NCBI RefSeq assembly: GCF_016918035.1
Contig: NZ_JAERWK010000025.1
Span: 1 to 64,000 of the forward strand
Length of the DNA stretch: 64,000 nt
Direction of reading: 5' to 3'
Source of the DNA: Nakamurella leprariae
Lineage (GTDB): Bacteria; Actinomycetota; Actinomycetes; Mycobacteriales; Nakamurellaceae
Shown here in pieces: positions 52,241-61,500 of this stretch. Position numbers and translations under genes: made by a program. The first letter of the stretch is position 1. Every line of letters starts with the position of its first letter. Under the pieces are notes generated by a model that did no database searches, had not been told where the DNA came from, and was given only the letters and a program-made list of their open reading frames with translations.

Positions 52241-52243
52241 ACT
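52238..52243 (+). promoter_or_regulatory. -10 hexamer TAGACT of dapF overlapping the miaA stop
   Basis: TAGACT ends 6 bases before the GTG start of dapF. Its first three bases are the stop codon of miaA. Confidence 0.55.
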
Positions 52244-52249
52244 GGCGCG

Positions 52250-53125
52250 GTGACCGACGTGCTGCCTGCCTACGAGGCCGGATCCGAGGATCTCGAATTC
52301 ACCGGGCCGGCCTTCCTCAAGGGGCACGGCACCGAGAACGACTTCGTGCTCCTCCCGGACCGGGACGGTCGCATCGAGCTGACCGCGGAGCGGGTCCGGG
52401 CCATCTGCGACCGGCGGGCCGGGATCGGCGCCGACGGTGTCATCCGGGTCGCGCCCGGCCGGAACACGGGGACCGGCGCCGAGTTCTTCATGGACTACTG
52501 GAACGCCGACGGCTCGCTGGCGGAGATGTGCGGCAACGGCTCGCGGGTGTTCGCCCGCTTCCTGGTCGCCGCCGGCTGGGCCGCCCCGGGGACGCTGACC
52601 TTCGACACCCGGGCCGGATTGCGCACCGCCTGGCTGGGGGAGCAGGGTCCCGTCCGGGTGGACATGGGACCGGTGACGCTCGGCGGCGCCAGCACGGCTG
52701 CGGTCGCCGGGCGTCGGTTCGAGGGCACCGCCGTCGACGTGGGCAACCCGCACCTGGCCTGCCTGACCGACGTGCCGCTGGCCGAGCTCGACCTGTCGAC
52801 CGCCCCGGACTTCGACGCGACGGTGTTCCCGTCGGGCGTGAACGTGGAGTTCGTGCACCGCCCGGCCGGTCCCGTCGCGGAGATCGCCATGCGGGTCCAC
52901 GAGCGCGGCTCCGGGGAGACCCGGTCCTGCGGGACCGGCACCGTCGCCGCCGCCGCGGTGGCGCTCGCCGCCGATGGACGGCGGGCCGGCACCCTGGGGG
53001 TGCGGGTGCCCGGCGGGCGGGTCGTGGTCACCGTCGCCGACGACGGGACGGCCACGCTGGAAGGCCCGGCCGTCCTGGTCGCGGTGGGCCGACTCGACGC
53101 CACCCTGTGGCCCGACGCCGGCTGA
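52250..53125 (+). CDS. dapF: Diaminopimelate epimerase
   Basis: A 291-residue enzyme converting LL- to meso-diaminopimelate for lysine and peptidoglycan. The two catalytic cysteines are in EMCGNGSRVFARF and TRSCGTGTVAAA. FLKGHGTENDFVLLPD is the usual amino end. GTG 52250 has no ribosome site and follows TAGACT by 6 bases, so the mRNA is probably leaderless. Confidence 0.95.
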   Translation: MTDVLPAYEAGSEDLEFTGPAFLKGHGTENDFVLLPDRDGRIELTAERVRAICDRRAGIGADGVIRVAPGRNTGTGAEFFMDYWNADGSLAEMCGNGSRVFARFLVAAGWAAPGTLTFDTRAGLRTAWLGEQGPVRVDMGPVTLGGASTAAVAGRRFEGTAVDVGNPHLACLTDVPLAELDLSTAPDFDATVFPSGVNVEFVHRPAGPVAEIAMRVHERGSGETRSCGTGTVAAAAVALAADGRRAGTLGVRVPGGRVVVTVADDGTATLEGPAVLVAVGRLDATLWPDAG

Positions 53126-53233
53126 TCGGTGTGCGGCGGCTCCGCCGTCAGGTGATCGAGGGTCGCTGATCGAGGGCCAGGACCTGGTAATTCGCTCGAA
53201 CCGCCGCGATCGGTCTGGCACCCTGGTAGCACG

Positions 53234-54841
53234 ATGACGATGCAGAACGACGCCGCACGAGCGGCACTGTCCGACGGGGCCGACGGACGGACGGACGACT
53301 CCCGTCCGATGCGCGGGACGTCGCCGAGCCACGGCTCGGCCATCCACCTCGATCCCGACGTCCGTCCTGATCCCACTCACGACGCCCGGTCCGCGACGTC
53401 CGATGCGGCGACCGACGGCGCCACAACTCTCCCCGAGCACTTCCCCGACACCCGCGGCGAGCAGGACCTGGCCGACCGGGCCGCCCTGCGCCGGGTCGTC
53501 GGGCTGTCCACCGAACTCACCGACGTCACCGAGGTCGAGTACCGCAAGCTCCAGCTGGAGCGGGTGGTGTTGGTCGGCGTGTGGGCCGGCGCCGGCGGTG
53601 CGGGCTCCCAACGCGCCGACGCGGCGGCCGCATCCATGGCGGAGCTGGCCCGGCTGGCCGAGACGGCCGGGTCCGTGGTGCTGGATGCGCTGGTGCAGCG
53701 GCGCAGCCATCCGGACGCCGCCACCTACATCGGCTCCGGCAAGGTCACCGAACTCCAGGAGATCGTCGAGTCCACCGGCGCGGACACGGTCATCTGCGAC
53801 GGCGAGCTCTCACCCGGCCAGCTGCGCAACCTCGAGGAGCGGCTGCGGGTCAAGGTGGTCGATCGGACCGCCCTCATCCTGGACATCTTCGCCCAGCACG
53901 CCCGGTCCAAGGAGGGCAAGGCCCAGGTCGAGCTGGCCCAGCTCAACTACCTGGTGCCCCGCCTGCGCGGCTGGGGTGCCGCGCTGTCCCGGCAGCGCGG
54001 TGGCCGGGTCGCCGCCGGCGCCGGCATCGGGTCCCGCGGTCCCGGTGAGACGAAGCTGGAGATCGACCGTCGCCGCATCCACCGGCGCATCGCCCAGTTG
54101 CGGGCCGAACTGGCCGCCATGACCAAGGTGCGCGACACCAAGCGGTCGCAGCGGCGGGAGAACGCCGTGCCCGCGGTGGCCATCGCCGGGTACACCAACG
54201 CCGGCAAGTCGTCGCTGCTGAACCGGATCACCGACGCCGGGGTGCTGGTCGAGGACGCGCTGTTCGCGACCCTGGACCCGACGACCCGGCGGGCGCGCAC
54301 CGCCGACGGGCGCCAGTACACCCTCACCGACACGGTCGGGTTCGTCCGGCACCTGCCGCACCAGCTGGTCGAGTCGTTCCGCTCGACGCTCGAGGAGGTC
54401 GCCGACGCGGACCTGCTCGTCCACGTGGTGGACGGATCGGATGCCGAACCGCTGGCACAGATCACCGCCGTCCGGGAGGTGCTCGCGGAGATCGATGCCG
54501 CGGCCGTGCCGGAGCTCATCGTGGTGAACAAGGTCGACGCCGCCGACCCGGTGGTACTGGCCCAGCTGCGGCACGAGCTGCCCGGCGCGATGTTCGTCTC
54601 CGCGCACACCGGGGAGGGCATCGACGCCCTGCGCGAGGTCATCGCGCGTCGGCTGCCGGACCCGGCCGTCACCGTCGAGGTGGTGGTGCCGTTCACCGAG
54701 GGCGCCCTGGTCGCCCGGGTGCACCGGGAGGGGACGGTGCTGGACGAGCGGCACACGGACGCCGGCACGCACCTGCACGCCAAGGTCAACCTGAACCTGG
54801 CCGGCCTGCTGGAGGAGTACCGGGTCGCCACGGTGCTGTGA
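53234..54841 (+). CDS. hflX: GTPase HflX
   Basis: A 535-residue ribosome-associated GTPase. Amino-terminal HflX domain: LVQRRSHPDAATYIGSGKV; glycine-rich linker: RQRGGRVAAGAGIGSRGPGE; G1 AIAGYTNAGKSSLLNRI, G3 DTVGFVRHLPHQLVESF, G4 VVNKVD. It splits stalled or stress-inactivated ribosomes. The start may be ATG 53234 or the second ATG at 53240. The first 90 residues are an unconserved polar extension. A 14-base tandem repeat starts inside its stop. Confidence 0.93.
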   Translation: MTMQNDAARAALSDGADGRTDDSRPMRGTSPSHGSAIHLDPDVRPDPTHDARSATSDAATDGATTLPEHFPDTRGEQDLADRAALRRVVGLSTELTDVTEVEYRKLQLERVVLVGVWAGAGGAGSQRADAAAASMAELARLAETAGSVVLDALVQRRSHPDAATYIGSGKVTELQEIVESTGADTVICDGELSPGQLRNLEERLRVKVVDRTALILDIFAQHARSKEGKAQVELAQLNYLVPRLRGWGAALSRQRGGRVAAGAGIGSRGPGETKLEIDRRRIHRRIAQLRAELAAMTKVRDTKRSQRRENAVPAVAIAGYTNAGKSSLLNRITDAGVLVEDALFATLDPTTRRARTADGRQYTLTDTVGFVRHLPHQLVESFRSTLEEVADADLLVHVVDGSDAEPLAQITAVREVLAEIDAAAVPELIVVNKVDAADPVVLAQLRHELPGAMFVSAHTGEGIDALREVIARRLPDPAVTVEVVVPFTEGALVARVHREGTVLDERHTDAGTHLHAKVNLNLAGLLEEYRVATVL

Positions 54842-54901
54842 ACGCGGTGCTGTGAACGCGGTGGGGTGAGCGTGGTGCTGTGAGCATGGTGCTGTGACCG
54901 G
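54832..54901 (+). repeat. Five 14-bp tandem repeats across the hflX stop codon
   Basis: The unit GGTGCTGTGAACGC (with changes in later copies) occurs five times in a row. Each copy keeps GTG-x-x-G-TGA, so four of five repeat the last two codons and stop of hflX exactly. Confidence 0.85.
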
Positions 54902-55136
54902 CCGGGGGATCTGAGCGGCGGTCACCTCGGCGATCGGGGCGAGCTGCACCACTGTGCGTGGTCTGCGCGGACACCATGAGTCCGCCGTTCGGCAACGCGC
55001 CGGTAACCTCGACCGGGGTACCCTGGAACGGTCGCCGCACGAACTGCTGTGCTCGCCCGGCTTGAGCAATCCGTCCGGAACCCGGCGACGAATGGTCCGG
55101 GCCCGGCATCGTTGTCTTCTCCGAGGAGGTCAGTTC

Positions 55137-55427
55137 ATGGGTGGCTTGTCGTGGTGGCACTGGTTGATCATCATCGCCGCCTTCATCCTTCTGTTCGGCG
55201 CCAAGAAGCTGCCGGACGCCGCTCGGGGCCTGGGGCGCTCGCTGCGCATCCTGAAGTCCGAGGTGTCGGCCATGCACGAGGACGATCCCAAGAAGGCCAC
55301 GGCCGCCGAGTCCGACGTGACCGCCAGCGTCCCGACGCCGCCCGCCCAGATCACCGCGACTCCGGTCGTGCCCGTGGTGCCGGCCGATCAGGCTGCGCCC
55401 GAGCCGCAGCGCCGCGTCGCCTCCTGA
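55137..55427 (+). CDS. tatA: Sec-independent protein translocase subunit TatA
   Basis: A 96-residue protein with the usual TatA layout: MGGLSWWHW, a membrane helix ([15 protein letters not shown]), the hinge FGAKKLPD and an amphipathic helix ([16 protein letters not shown]), then a Pro-rich tail. It forms the variable pore for folded Tat substrates. GAGGAGG lies before the ATG. tatB and tatC are not in the window. Confidence 0.93.
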   Translation: MGGLSWWHWLIIIAAFILLFGAKKLPDAARGLGRSLRILKSEVSAMHEDDPKKATAAESDVTASVPTPPAQITATPVVPVVPADQAAPEPQRRVAS

Positions 55428-55470
55428 GCGGACACCGCTGACCGCCGGGGCGGTCGGACACGATCAAGAA

Positions 55471-55503
55471 CAGGCCCGGGACCACCAGGTGGTCCCGGGC
55501 CTG
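55471..55503. terminator. Bidirectional terminator tatA/lexA
   Basis: CAGGCCCGGGACCA-ccagg-TGGTCCCGGGCCTG is a perfect 14-base stem between the convergent tatA and lexA genes. It is flanked by AAGAA on the left and TTGCTGT on the right. Confidence 0.7.
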
Positions 55504-55524
55504 TTGCTGTGCCGGGGCGGTCGG

Positions 55525-56268
55525 TCAGACCTTGCGGAGCACGGTGACGACCCGTCCCAGGATGGCCGCCTCGTCGCCGGCGATCGGCTCGTAGGCCTCG
55601 TTGTGCGGCATCAGCCAGACGTGCCCGTCGCGGCGACGGTAGGTCTTGACCGTGGCCTCGCCGTCGATCATGGCGGCGACGATGTCACCGTTCTCGGCCA
55701 CCGGCTGCTGGCGGACGACCACCCAGTCCCCGTCGGCGATGGCCGCGTCGATCATCGAGTCGCCGACCACCTTGAGCAGGAACAGGATGCCCTCGCCGAC
55801 CAACTCGCGGGGCAGCGGGAACACGTCGTCGATCTGCTGGTCGGCCAGGATCGGCCCGCCCGCGGCGATCCGCCCCACGACGGGGACGAACGCCGGCACC
55901 GGCATCACGGTCGCATCCTCGAAGTTGTCCTCCGCTGGCCGGATGTCCACCGCGCGCGGACGGTTCGGGTCCTTGCGGATGAGTCCTCGGCGCTCCAGCA
56001 CCTTGAGCTGGTGGGCCACCGATGACGGCGACTTGAGACCCACGGCGTCGCCGATCTCCCGCACGCTGGGCGGGTAGCCACGGCGCTCCACGGAGTCCCT
56101 GATGACCTGCAGGATCTTGCGCTGCCGCATGGTCAGCACGCCGGTGTGGGCGACGTCGGGGAAGACCACCACGGTGTCGCCCGTCGTGCCGCTCCCGCCG
56201 GTCGACCCGCTGACTCCTGCGGCCACGGTCCCGACGCCGCTGTCTGCTGTCGTGCGTTCCCTGGCCAC
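55525..56268 (-). CDS. lexA: SOS repressor LexA
   Basis: A 247-residue LexA. Winged-helix part: [40 protein letters not shown]. The cleavage site is the Ala-Gly in [11 protein letters not shown]; the catalytic Ser is in [15 protein letters not shown] and the Lys in [11 protein letters not shown]. RecA-DNA filaments trigger cleavage. GTG 56268 has GAAGG at 8 bases; the first 45 residues are a Gly/Thr-rich extension found in some actinobacteria. It is autoregulated by the boxes at 56368-56390. Confidence 0.95.
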   Translation of the reverse strand: MARERTTADSGVGTVAAGVSGSTGGSGTTGDTVVVFPDVAHTGVLTMRQRKILQVIRDSVERRGYPPSVREIGDAVGLKSPSSVAHQLKVLERRGLIRKDPNRPRAVDIRPAEDNFEDATVMPVPAFVPVVGRIAAGGPILADQQIDDVFPLPRELVGEGILFLLKVVGDSMIDAAIADGDWVVVRQQPVAENGDIVAAMIDGEATVKTYRRRDGHVWLMPHNEAYEPIAGDEAAILGRVVTVLRKV

Positions 56269-56367
56269 CGCAACACCTTCCCGTGACGCCGGGACGTGTC
56301 TGCCCCGGTCCGTGTGCCGTCCGCTCGACCTGAGGCGGTGATCGACGGAGCGGCGCGCCCAGTGTAT

Positions 56368-56390
56368 TCGAACTGTGAACAATTGTTCGA
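56368..56390. promoter_or_regulatory. LexA boxes in front of lexA
   Basis: GAAC-aatt-GTTC (56377-56388), extended by GA, is a perfect LexA core. A second half TCGAAC (56368-56373) overlaps it at nine bases distance. On the minus strand TACACT (56366-56361) just downstream is a likely -10 for lexA. Confidence 0.75.
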
Positions 56391-56498
56391 GCGACACGCC
56401 CCGGATGTCGTCTGTGCAGGTCGGAGCCGATCCGACCCGGGCTGCTCCGGCTCGCGGAGGCCCGGTCCGAGGCGTTCGAGGACGTCGTCCGGACGGCG

Positions 56499-56521
56499 TT
56501 GTCGGTGCCTGGGTGTAGAAC
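56499..56521 (+). promoter_or_regulatory. RecA-NDp-like promoter of the LysM gene
   Basis: TTGTCGGTG, eight bases, then TAGAAC matches the RecA-NDp consensus except for the last base of the -10. The start would be near 56528, ten bases before a LexA box. Confidence 0.55.
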
Positions 56522-56537
56522 ATCCACGGGCGCTCGA

Positions 56538-56553
56538 TAGAACGCCCGTTCGA
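56538..56553. promoter_or_regulatory. LexA box of the LysM gene
   Basis: TAGAAC-gccc-GTTCGA matches the LexA box TCGAAC-N4-GTTCGA at 11 of 12 defined bases. Confidence 0.7.
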
Positions 56554-56651
56554 ACCGGCGGCACGCTCGCAGCGGGTGCGCGACCGGGTCGGACCACCTC
56601 GGAGCAGTCGCCGATCCCGATGACGGGACCGGCGGAGGCAGGAGAGTCCAG

Positions 56652-57446
56652 ATGGCTGACGTCCTGACGTCCGGTGTCCGTCGCTCACTGCGCACCGGTC
56701 CGGCCGGTGTGCTCGGCGGGCTCGTCCCCGCGTTCGACCGCCGGCGCGCCGACCGGCGCGCCGGCCGGTCGGTGTTCCTGGCCCCGGTCCGACCGGGGGC
56801 GCCCGTCGATGTCGCCCCGCCGCTCACCGGCCGGGCCCACCGCCCGGCAGGCTCGACGTCCTGGCTGCGGGCGGCCGGCTCGACCGTCCCGACCTGCCGG
56901 CAGTGCGCCCGCGCCGGTCGGCTGCGGCTGGCCTCGGCCCGGCCCCACGGGGTCCCGCACCGGCTCTCGTCGACCGAGGCGCCGGTCGAGCCGGCGGACG
57001 ACACCAGCCGTCGGTCCCGCCGGCGTCGCCGGGTGGCGGAGGTCCGTGCGGACCGCGCCCGACCGGCCCGCCGACGGCCCGGCACCCGGGCGGCCGACAC
57101 CGTGGCGCCCGCGGACGTCCGTTCCCCGGTCGGGTGCCCGACCGGCGCCCCCACCGCGCTCCGCGGCTACCGGATGGGGCGGTGGGCGCGCCTGGCCATG
57201 ACGACGTCGGTCGTGGTCGCCGGATCCGTCCTGCTGTGGACGCTGTTCGCACCGGTGTCGTCGCTGCGATCCGTGCCGGTGGTGGTGGAGCCGGGCGACA
57301 GCCTGTTCTCCATCGCGGTCGAGGCCGACCCGGTCCGGGACGCCGACGAGGTGGTGCAGGACATCCGGCGGATCAACGGTCTGGGCGAGTTCGCGGCAGT
57401 CACCCTGCCGGTCGGGCAGGTGCTCCAGGTACCGGTCAGTGACTGA
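56652..57446 (+). CDS. LysM-domain SOS cell-division inhibitor (Rv2719c/YneA-like)
   Basis: A 264-residue protein. An unusually long basic, Arg/Pro-rich amino part of about 175 residues precedes one membrane helix ([20 protein letters not shown]) and a LysM domain ([17 protein letters not shown] to [12 protein letters not shown]). Short LysM proteins beside lexA (YneA in Bacillus, Rv2719c in mycobacteria) halt division during the SOS response. The LexA box and RecA-NDp motif upstream support the same role. GGCAGGAGAG precedes the ATG. The basic tail on the cytoplasmic side is not typical. Confidence 0.75.
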   Translation: MADVLTSGVRRSLRTGPAGVLGGLVPAFDRRRADRRAGRSVFLAPVRPGAPVDVAPPLTGRAHRPAGSTSWLRAAGSTVPTCRQCARAGRLRLASARPHGVPHRLSSTEAPVEPADDTSRRSRRRRRVAEVRADRARPARRRPGTRAADTVAPADVRSPVGCPTGAPTALRGYRMGRWARLAMTTSVVVAGSVLLWTLFAPVSSLRSVPVVVEPGDSLFSIAVEADPVRDADEVVQDIRRINGLGEFAAVTLPVGQVLQVPVSD

Positions 57447-57590
57447 CGGTGCCGCCCGTTCGCCGGGTCCGGCGGGCTCCCCGCCGCACGCACGGTGATC
57501 GACGATCACGTCGACGGCCGGGAGAGTGAATCCGTCCCGACACGCCCGTGCCGACTTGTCCGGCGGCGGGCTCCCGCCGTACCGTCACCC

Positions 57591-57635
57591 CAACATCTAG
57601 TGCTTACACTGGTGTAAGTCATCCACAAGTAGTGC
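57591..57635. promoter_or_regulatory. nrdR promoter with NrdR-type boxes
   Basis: Two boxes, CAACATCTAGTGC (57591-57603) and CCACAAGTAGTGC (57623-57635), have their TAGTG cores 32 bases apart, the three-turn spacing known for NrdR boxes. Between them lies a perfect dyad CTTACAC-tg-GTGTAAG (57603-57618) that contains the likely -10 TACACT (57605-57610). This fits NrdR autoregulation. Confidence 0.55.
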
Positions 57636-57702
57636 CCACGGATGACTGAGTTGTCCACAGGAGCAGACCGGCTGCCCACGTCCGGTCCACGCGTTGTCCA
57701 CA
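57619..57702. promoter_or_regulatory. DnaA-box cluster in the nrdR leader
   Basis: TTGTCCACA, the actinobacterial DnaA box, occurs exactly at 57651-57659 and 57694-57702. A one-strand related site TCATCCACA is at 57619-57627. All three face the same way. They lie between the -10 and the nrdR start. Confidence 0.55.
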
Positions 57703-57772
57703 TCGGGCGCGGGGACGGACAGCGGCCGGACGGTCCGGGACGCGCGCGTGAGGATCGAAGGAGGTGGCTGCG

Positions 57773-58336
57773 GTGCGGTGTCCGTTCTGCCGTCACCCCG
57801 ACTCGCGGGTCATCGACTCCCGGGAGATGGACGACGGCCAGGCGATCCGGCGTCGCCGGTCCTGCCCGCAGTGCTCCCGTCGGTTCTCCACCGTCGAGGC
57901 CGCGGTGCTCATGGTGGTCAAGCGCAGTGGCGTGACCGAGCCGTTCCAGCGCTCCAAGGTCATCACCGGGGTACGCCGGGCCTGCCAGGGGCGCCCCGTG
58001 GGGGACGACGATCTGGCCCAGCTGGCCCAGCAGGTGGAGGAGACGATCCGGGCCTGGGGCATGGCGGAGGTCGCCAGCCAGCAGGTCGGGCTGGCCATCC
58101 TCGACCCGCTGCGCGAACTGGACGAGGTCGCCTACCTGCGGTTCGCGTCGGTGTACCGCTCCTACACGTCGGCGGAGGACTTCGCCGCCGAGATCGCCGA
58201 CATGCGGCGCCGGGCCAAGGGCGGTGACGCCGGTCCGGGCGACGACACCGAGCCGGCCGACGGCACCGGGCCCGGCACGGCCCGGGGCCGACCCGAGACG
58301 GGACGCCCCCGAGCACGTGGTGTGCCGGTGAGCTGA
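57773..58336 (+). CDS. nrdR: Transcriptional repressor NrdR
   Basis: A 187-residue repressor of ribonucleotide reductase genes. The zinc ribbon is [13 protein letters not shown] with [13 protein letters not shown], and the ATP-cone covers about residues 45-140 ([20 protein letters not shown]). GTG 57773 is chosen because GGAGG lies 8 bases before it; an in-frame GTG at 57764 lies inside that site. An acidic, then basic tail extends it beyond the usual 155 residues. It is followed by nrdJ. Confidence 0.93.
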   Translation: MRCPFCRHPDSRVIDSREMDDGQAIRRRRSCPQCSRRFSTVEAAVLMVVKRSGVTEPFQRSKVITGVRRACQGRPVGDDDLAQLAQQVEETIRAWGMAEVASQQVGLAILDPLRELDEVAYLRFASVYRSYTSAEDFAAEIADMRRRAKGGDAGPGDDTEPADGTGPGTARGRPETGRPRARGVPVS

Positions 58337-58570
58337 CCGCTCGTCGCCCGTCAGTCCTGCACCTCGAACCCGCCGAGCAGCGTCGCCCGGCCGTCACCAC
58401 CGTCGGCGACCCGGTCCACCCGGCGCCGGCCGGCCGCGGCTCCTGCAGCCGGGGCCGCTCCACGGCAGCACCGCACGCACCACCGCAGCACGGCACCACA
58501 GCGCCACCCGCAAGCCCGCCGGTCGTCCTCGACCGTGCGGCATCGTGATCCAGGGGAAGGGACACGCTCC

Positions 58571-61500
58571 ATGACCGAGACCGCCACCAACGGCAACTCG
58601 CCGGACGCCGGTGCCGGGCAGCCCGCGCAGGGTTCCCGCAGTCGCCGCGCCCGCTCCGGCGCCGGCCAGTCCACGACGAGCGCCGGACTGCGGTTGGAGC
58701 GGTTGTTCACCACGCCCGGCGTGCACCCGTACGACGAGGTGACCTGGGAGCGGCGCGACGTCGTCATGACCAACTGGCGCGACGGGTCGATCAACTTCGA
58801 GCAGCGCGGTGTCGAGTTCCCGGACTTCTGGTCGGTGAACGCCACGAACATCGTGACCAGCAAGTACTTCCGCGGCGCGGTGGGCACCCCGGTGCGGGAG
58901 AGCAGCCTGCGGCAGCTCATCGACCGCGTGGTGCTGACCTACACCCGGGCCGGGACCGAGCACGGCTACTTCGCCGGTGAGGAGGACCGCGAGGTCTTCG
59001 AGCACGAGCTGACCTGGATGCTGCTGCACCAGGTGTTCGCGTTCAACTCGCCGGTCTGGTTCAACGTGGGAACGGCGTCCCCGCAGCAGGTCTCGGCCTG
59101 TTTCATCCTGTCGGTGGACGACACGATGGACTCGATCCTGAACTGGTACCGCGAGGAGGGCCTGATCTTCAAGGGCGGCTCCGGCGCCGGGCTGAACCTG
59201 TCCCGCATCCGGTCGTCCAAGGAGTTGCTGTCCTCCGGTGGCACCGCGTCCGGCCCCGTGTCCTTCATGCGCGGCGCCGACGCGTCGGCCGGCACCATCA
59301 AGTCCGGTGGCGCGACCCGCCGCGCGGCCAAGATGGTCGTGCTGGACGTCGACCACCCGGACATCGCCGAGTTCGTCGAGACCAAGGCCAAGGAGGAGCA
59401 CAAGATCCGTGCCCTCCGTGACGCCGGGTTCGACATGGACCTGGGCGGCGACGACATCGTCTCCGTGCAGTACCAGAACGCCAACAACTCGGTCCGCGTC
59501 TCCGACGAATTCATGCGTGCCGTGGAGGGGGCAGGCCCCAACGGCACCGACTTCGGTCTGCGGAGCCGGATGACCGGCGAGGTCATCGAGACCGTCGACG
59601 CCGCCGATCTGTTCGGCAAGATCACCCAGGCCGCGTGGGAGTGCGCCGACCCGGGCATCCAGTACGACGACACCATCAACGACTGGCACACCTCGCCCGA
59701 GTCGGGACGGATCAACGCGTCCAACCCGTGCAGCGAGTACATGCACCTGGACAACTCGTCCTGCAACCTGGCCTCGCTGAACCTGCTGAAGTTCCTCAGC
59801 GACGACGGCGTGTTCCAGGCCGAGCGGTTCGCCAAGGCCGTCGAGTTCGTCATCACCGCCATGGACATCTCGATCTGCTTCGCCGACTTCCCGACCGAGC
59901 CGATCACCGAGACCACCCGGGCGTTCCGTCAGCTGGGCATCGGGTACGCCAACCTGGGCGCGCTGCTGATGGCCACCGGGCACGCCTACGACTCCGAGGG
60001 TGGCCGGTCGCTGGCCGCCGCCATCACCTCGCTCATGCAGGCCTCCGCCTACGGCCGGTCCGCCGAGCTGGCCGCCGCAGTCGGCGCCTACGAGGGCTAC
60101 GCCCGCAACGCCGAGGCGCACAAGCGGGTCATCCGCAAGCACGCCGCGGCCAACGACCAGATCCGCGTGCTGCACACCAACGACGCCGTCGCGCTGAAGC
60201 TGGCCACCGCCGCCTGGGCGCGCACGGTGGAGCTGGGGCAACAGCACGGCTACCGCAACGCCCAGGCCTCGGTGCTCGCTCCGACCGGCACCATCGGCCT
60301 CATGATGGACTGCGACACCACCGGTGTGGAACCCGATCTCGCGCTGGTGAAGTTCAAGAAGCTGGTCGGCGGCGGCTCCATGCAGATCGTCAACCAGACG
60401 GTGCCGCGCGCCCTCAAGGCGCTGGGCTACCAGGACGAGCAGGTCGAGGCCGTCGTCGAGTACATCGCGGAGCACGGCCACGTCGTCGACGCCCCCGGTC
60501 TGCGGCGCGAGCACTACGAGGTCTTCGACTGCGCGATGGGGGAGCGATCCATCGCCCCGATGGGTCACGTCCGGATGATGGCGGCCATCCAGCCGTTCAT
60601 CTCGGGTGCCATCTCCAAGACGGTGAACATGCCGGAGGACGCGTCCGTCGCCGACGTGGCCGAGATCTACCAGCAGGGCTGGAAGATGGGTCTCAAGGCG
60701 CTGGCCATCTACCGGGACAACTGCAAGGTCGGTCAGCCGCTGTCCGCGGCCGGCAAGAACAAGACCACCCAGCAGACCCCGGTCGAGCCGGCCGCTCCCG
60801 CGCCGGTCGCCGCAGCGCCGGTGCACACCGGTCCGGTCCGCCGCCGACTGCCCAAGAAGCGGCCGTCGCAGACGGTCTCGTTCACCGTCGGCGGGGCCGA
60901 GGGCTACCTGACCACCGGTTCCTACCCGGACGACGGCCTCGGCGAGGTGTTCATCAAGCTGGGCAAGCAGGGTTCCACCCTGGCCGGCGTGATGGACGCG
61001 TTCTCCATCGCGGTCTCGGTGGGCCTGCAGTACGGCATCCCGCTGGAGTCCTACGTCGCCAAGTTCACCAACCTGCGCTTCGAGCCGGCCGGCATGACCG
61101 ACGACCCGGACGTCCGCATCGCGACCTCGGTGATGGACTACCTGTTCCGTCGCATCGCGCTGGACTACCTGCCGGTCGACAAGCGCGCCGAGCTGGGCAT
61201 CTTCTCGGCCGAGGAGCGCTCCGCGCATCTGGACAACACCTACGGCGGTGGGTCCTCGTCGGCGCAGGAGGAGGTCGTCGAGGAGCTGCGCACCTCGGTC
61301 GACGCCACCCCGGTGGTCCGCCCGGCCGTCGAGCAGGGCGGGTCCGGCGTGCAGCCGGGTGCCGCTGAGGGCACCGCCACCGATCCGGTGGTCGCCCCGG
61401 CCCCGTCGTCCGGTCTCGCGCCGGTGGCGGCGCCGGCCGGCCGCGCCGGCTCGTCGACCGAGCTGCTCGAGCTGGTCATCGGCAAGTCGGCCGACGCCCC

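Noticed and set aside
53227-53232. TAGCAC as a -10 for a leaderless hflX at ATG 53240
   Set aside because: The usually invariant final T of the -10 is missing, so the promoter is not claimed.
58337-58570. Cobalamin riboswitch before nrdJ
   Set aside because: No B12-box-like core was found; the region is plain GC-rich spacer.
58394-61228. 944-residue minus-strand ORF opposite nrdJ
   Set aside because: Antisense shadow with no recognisable domain or ribosome site.
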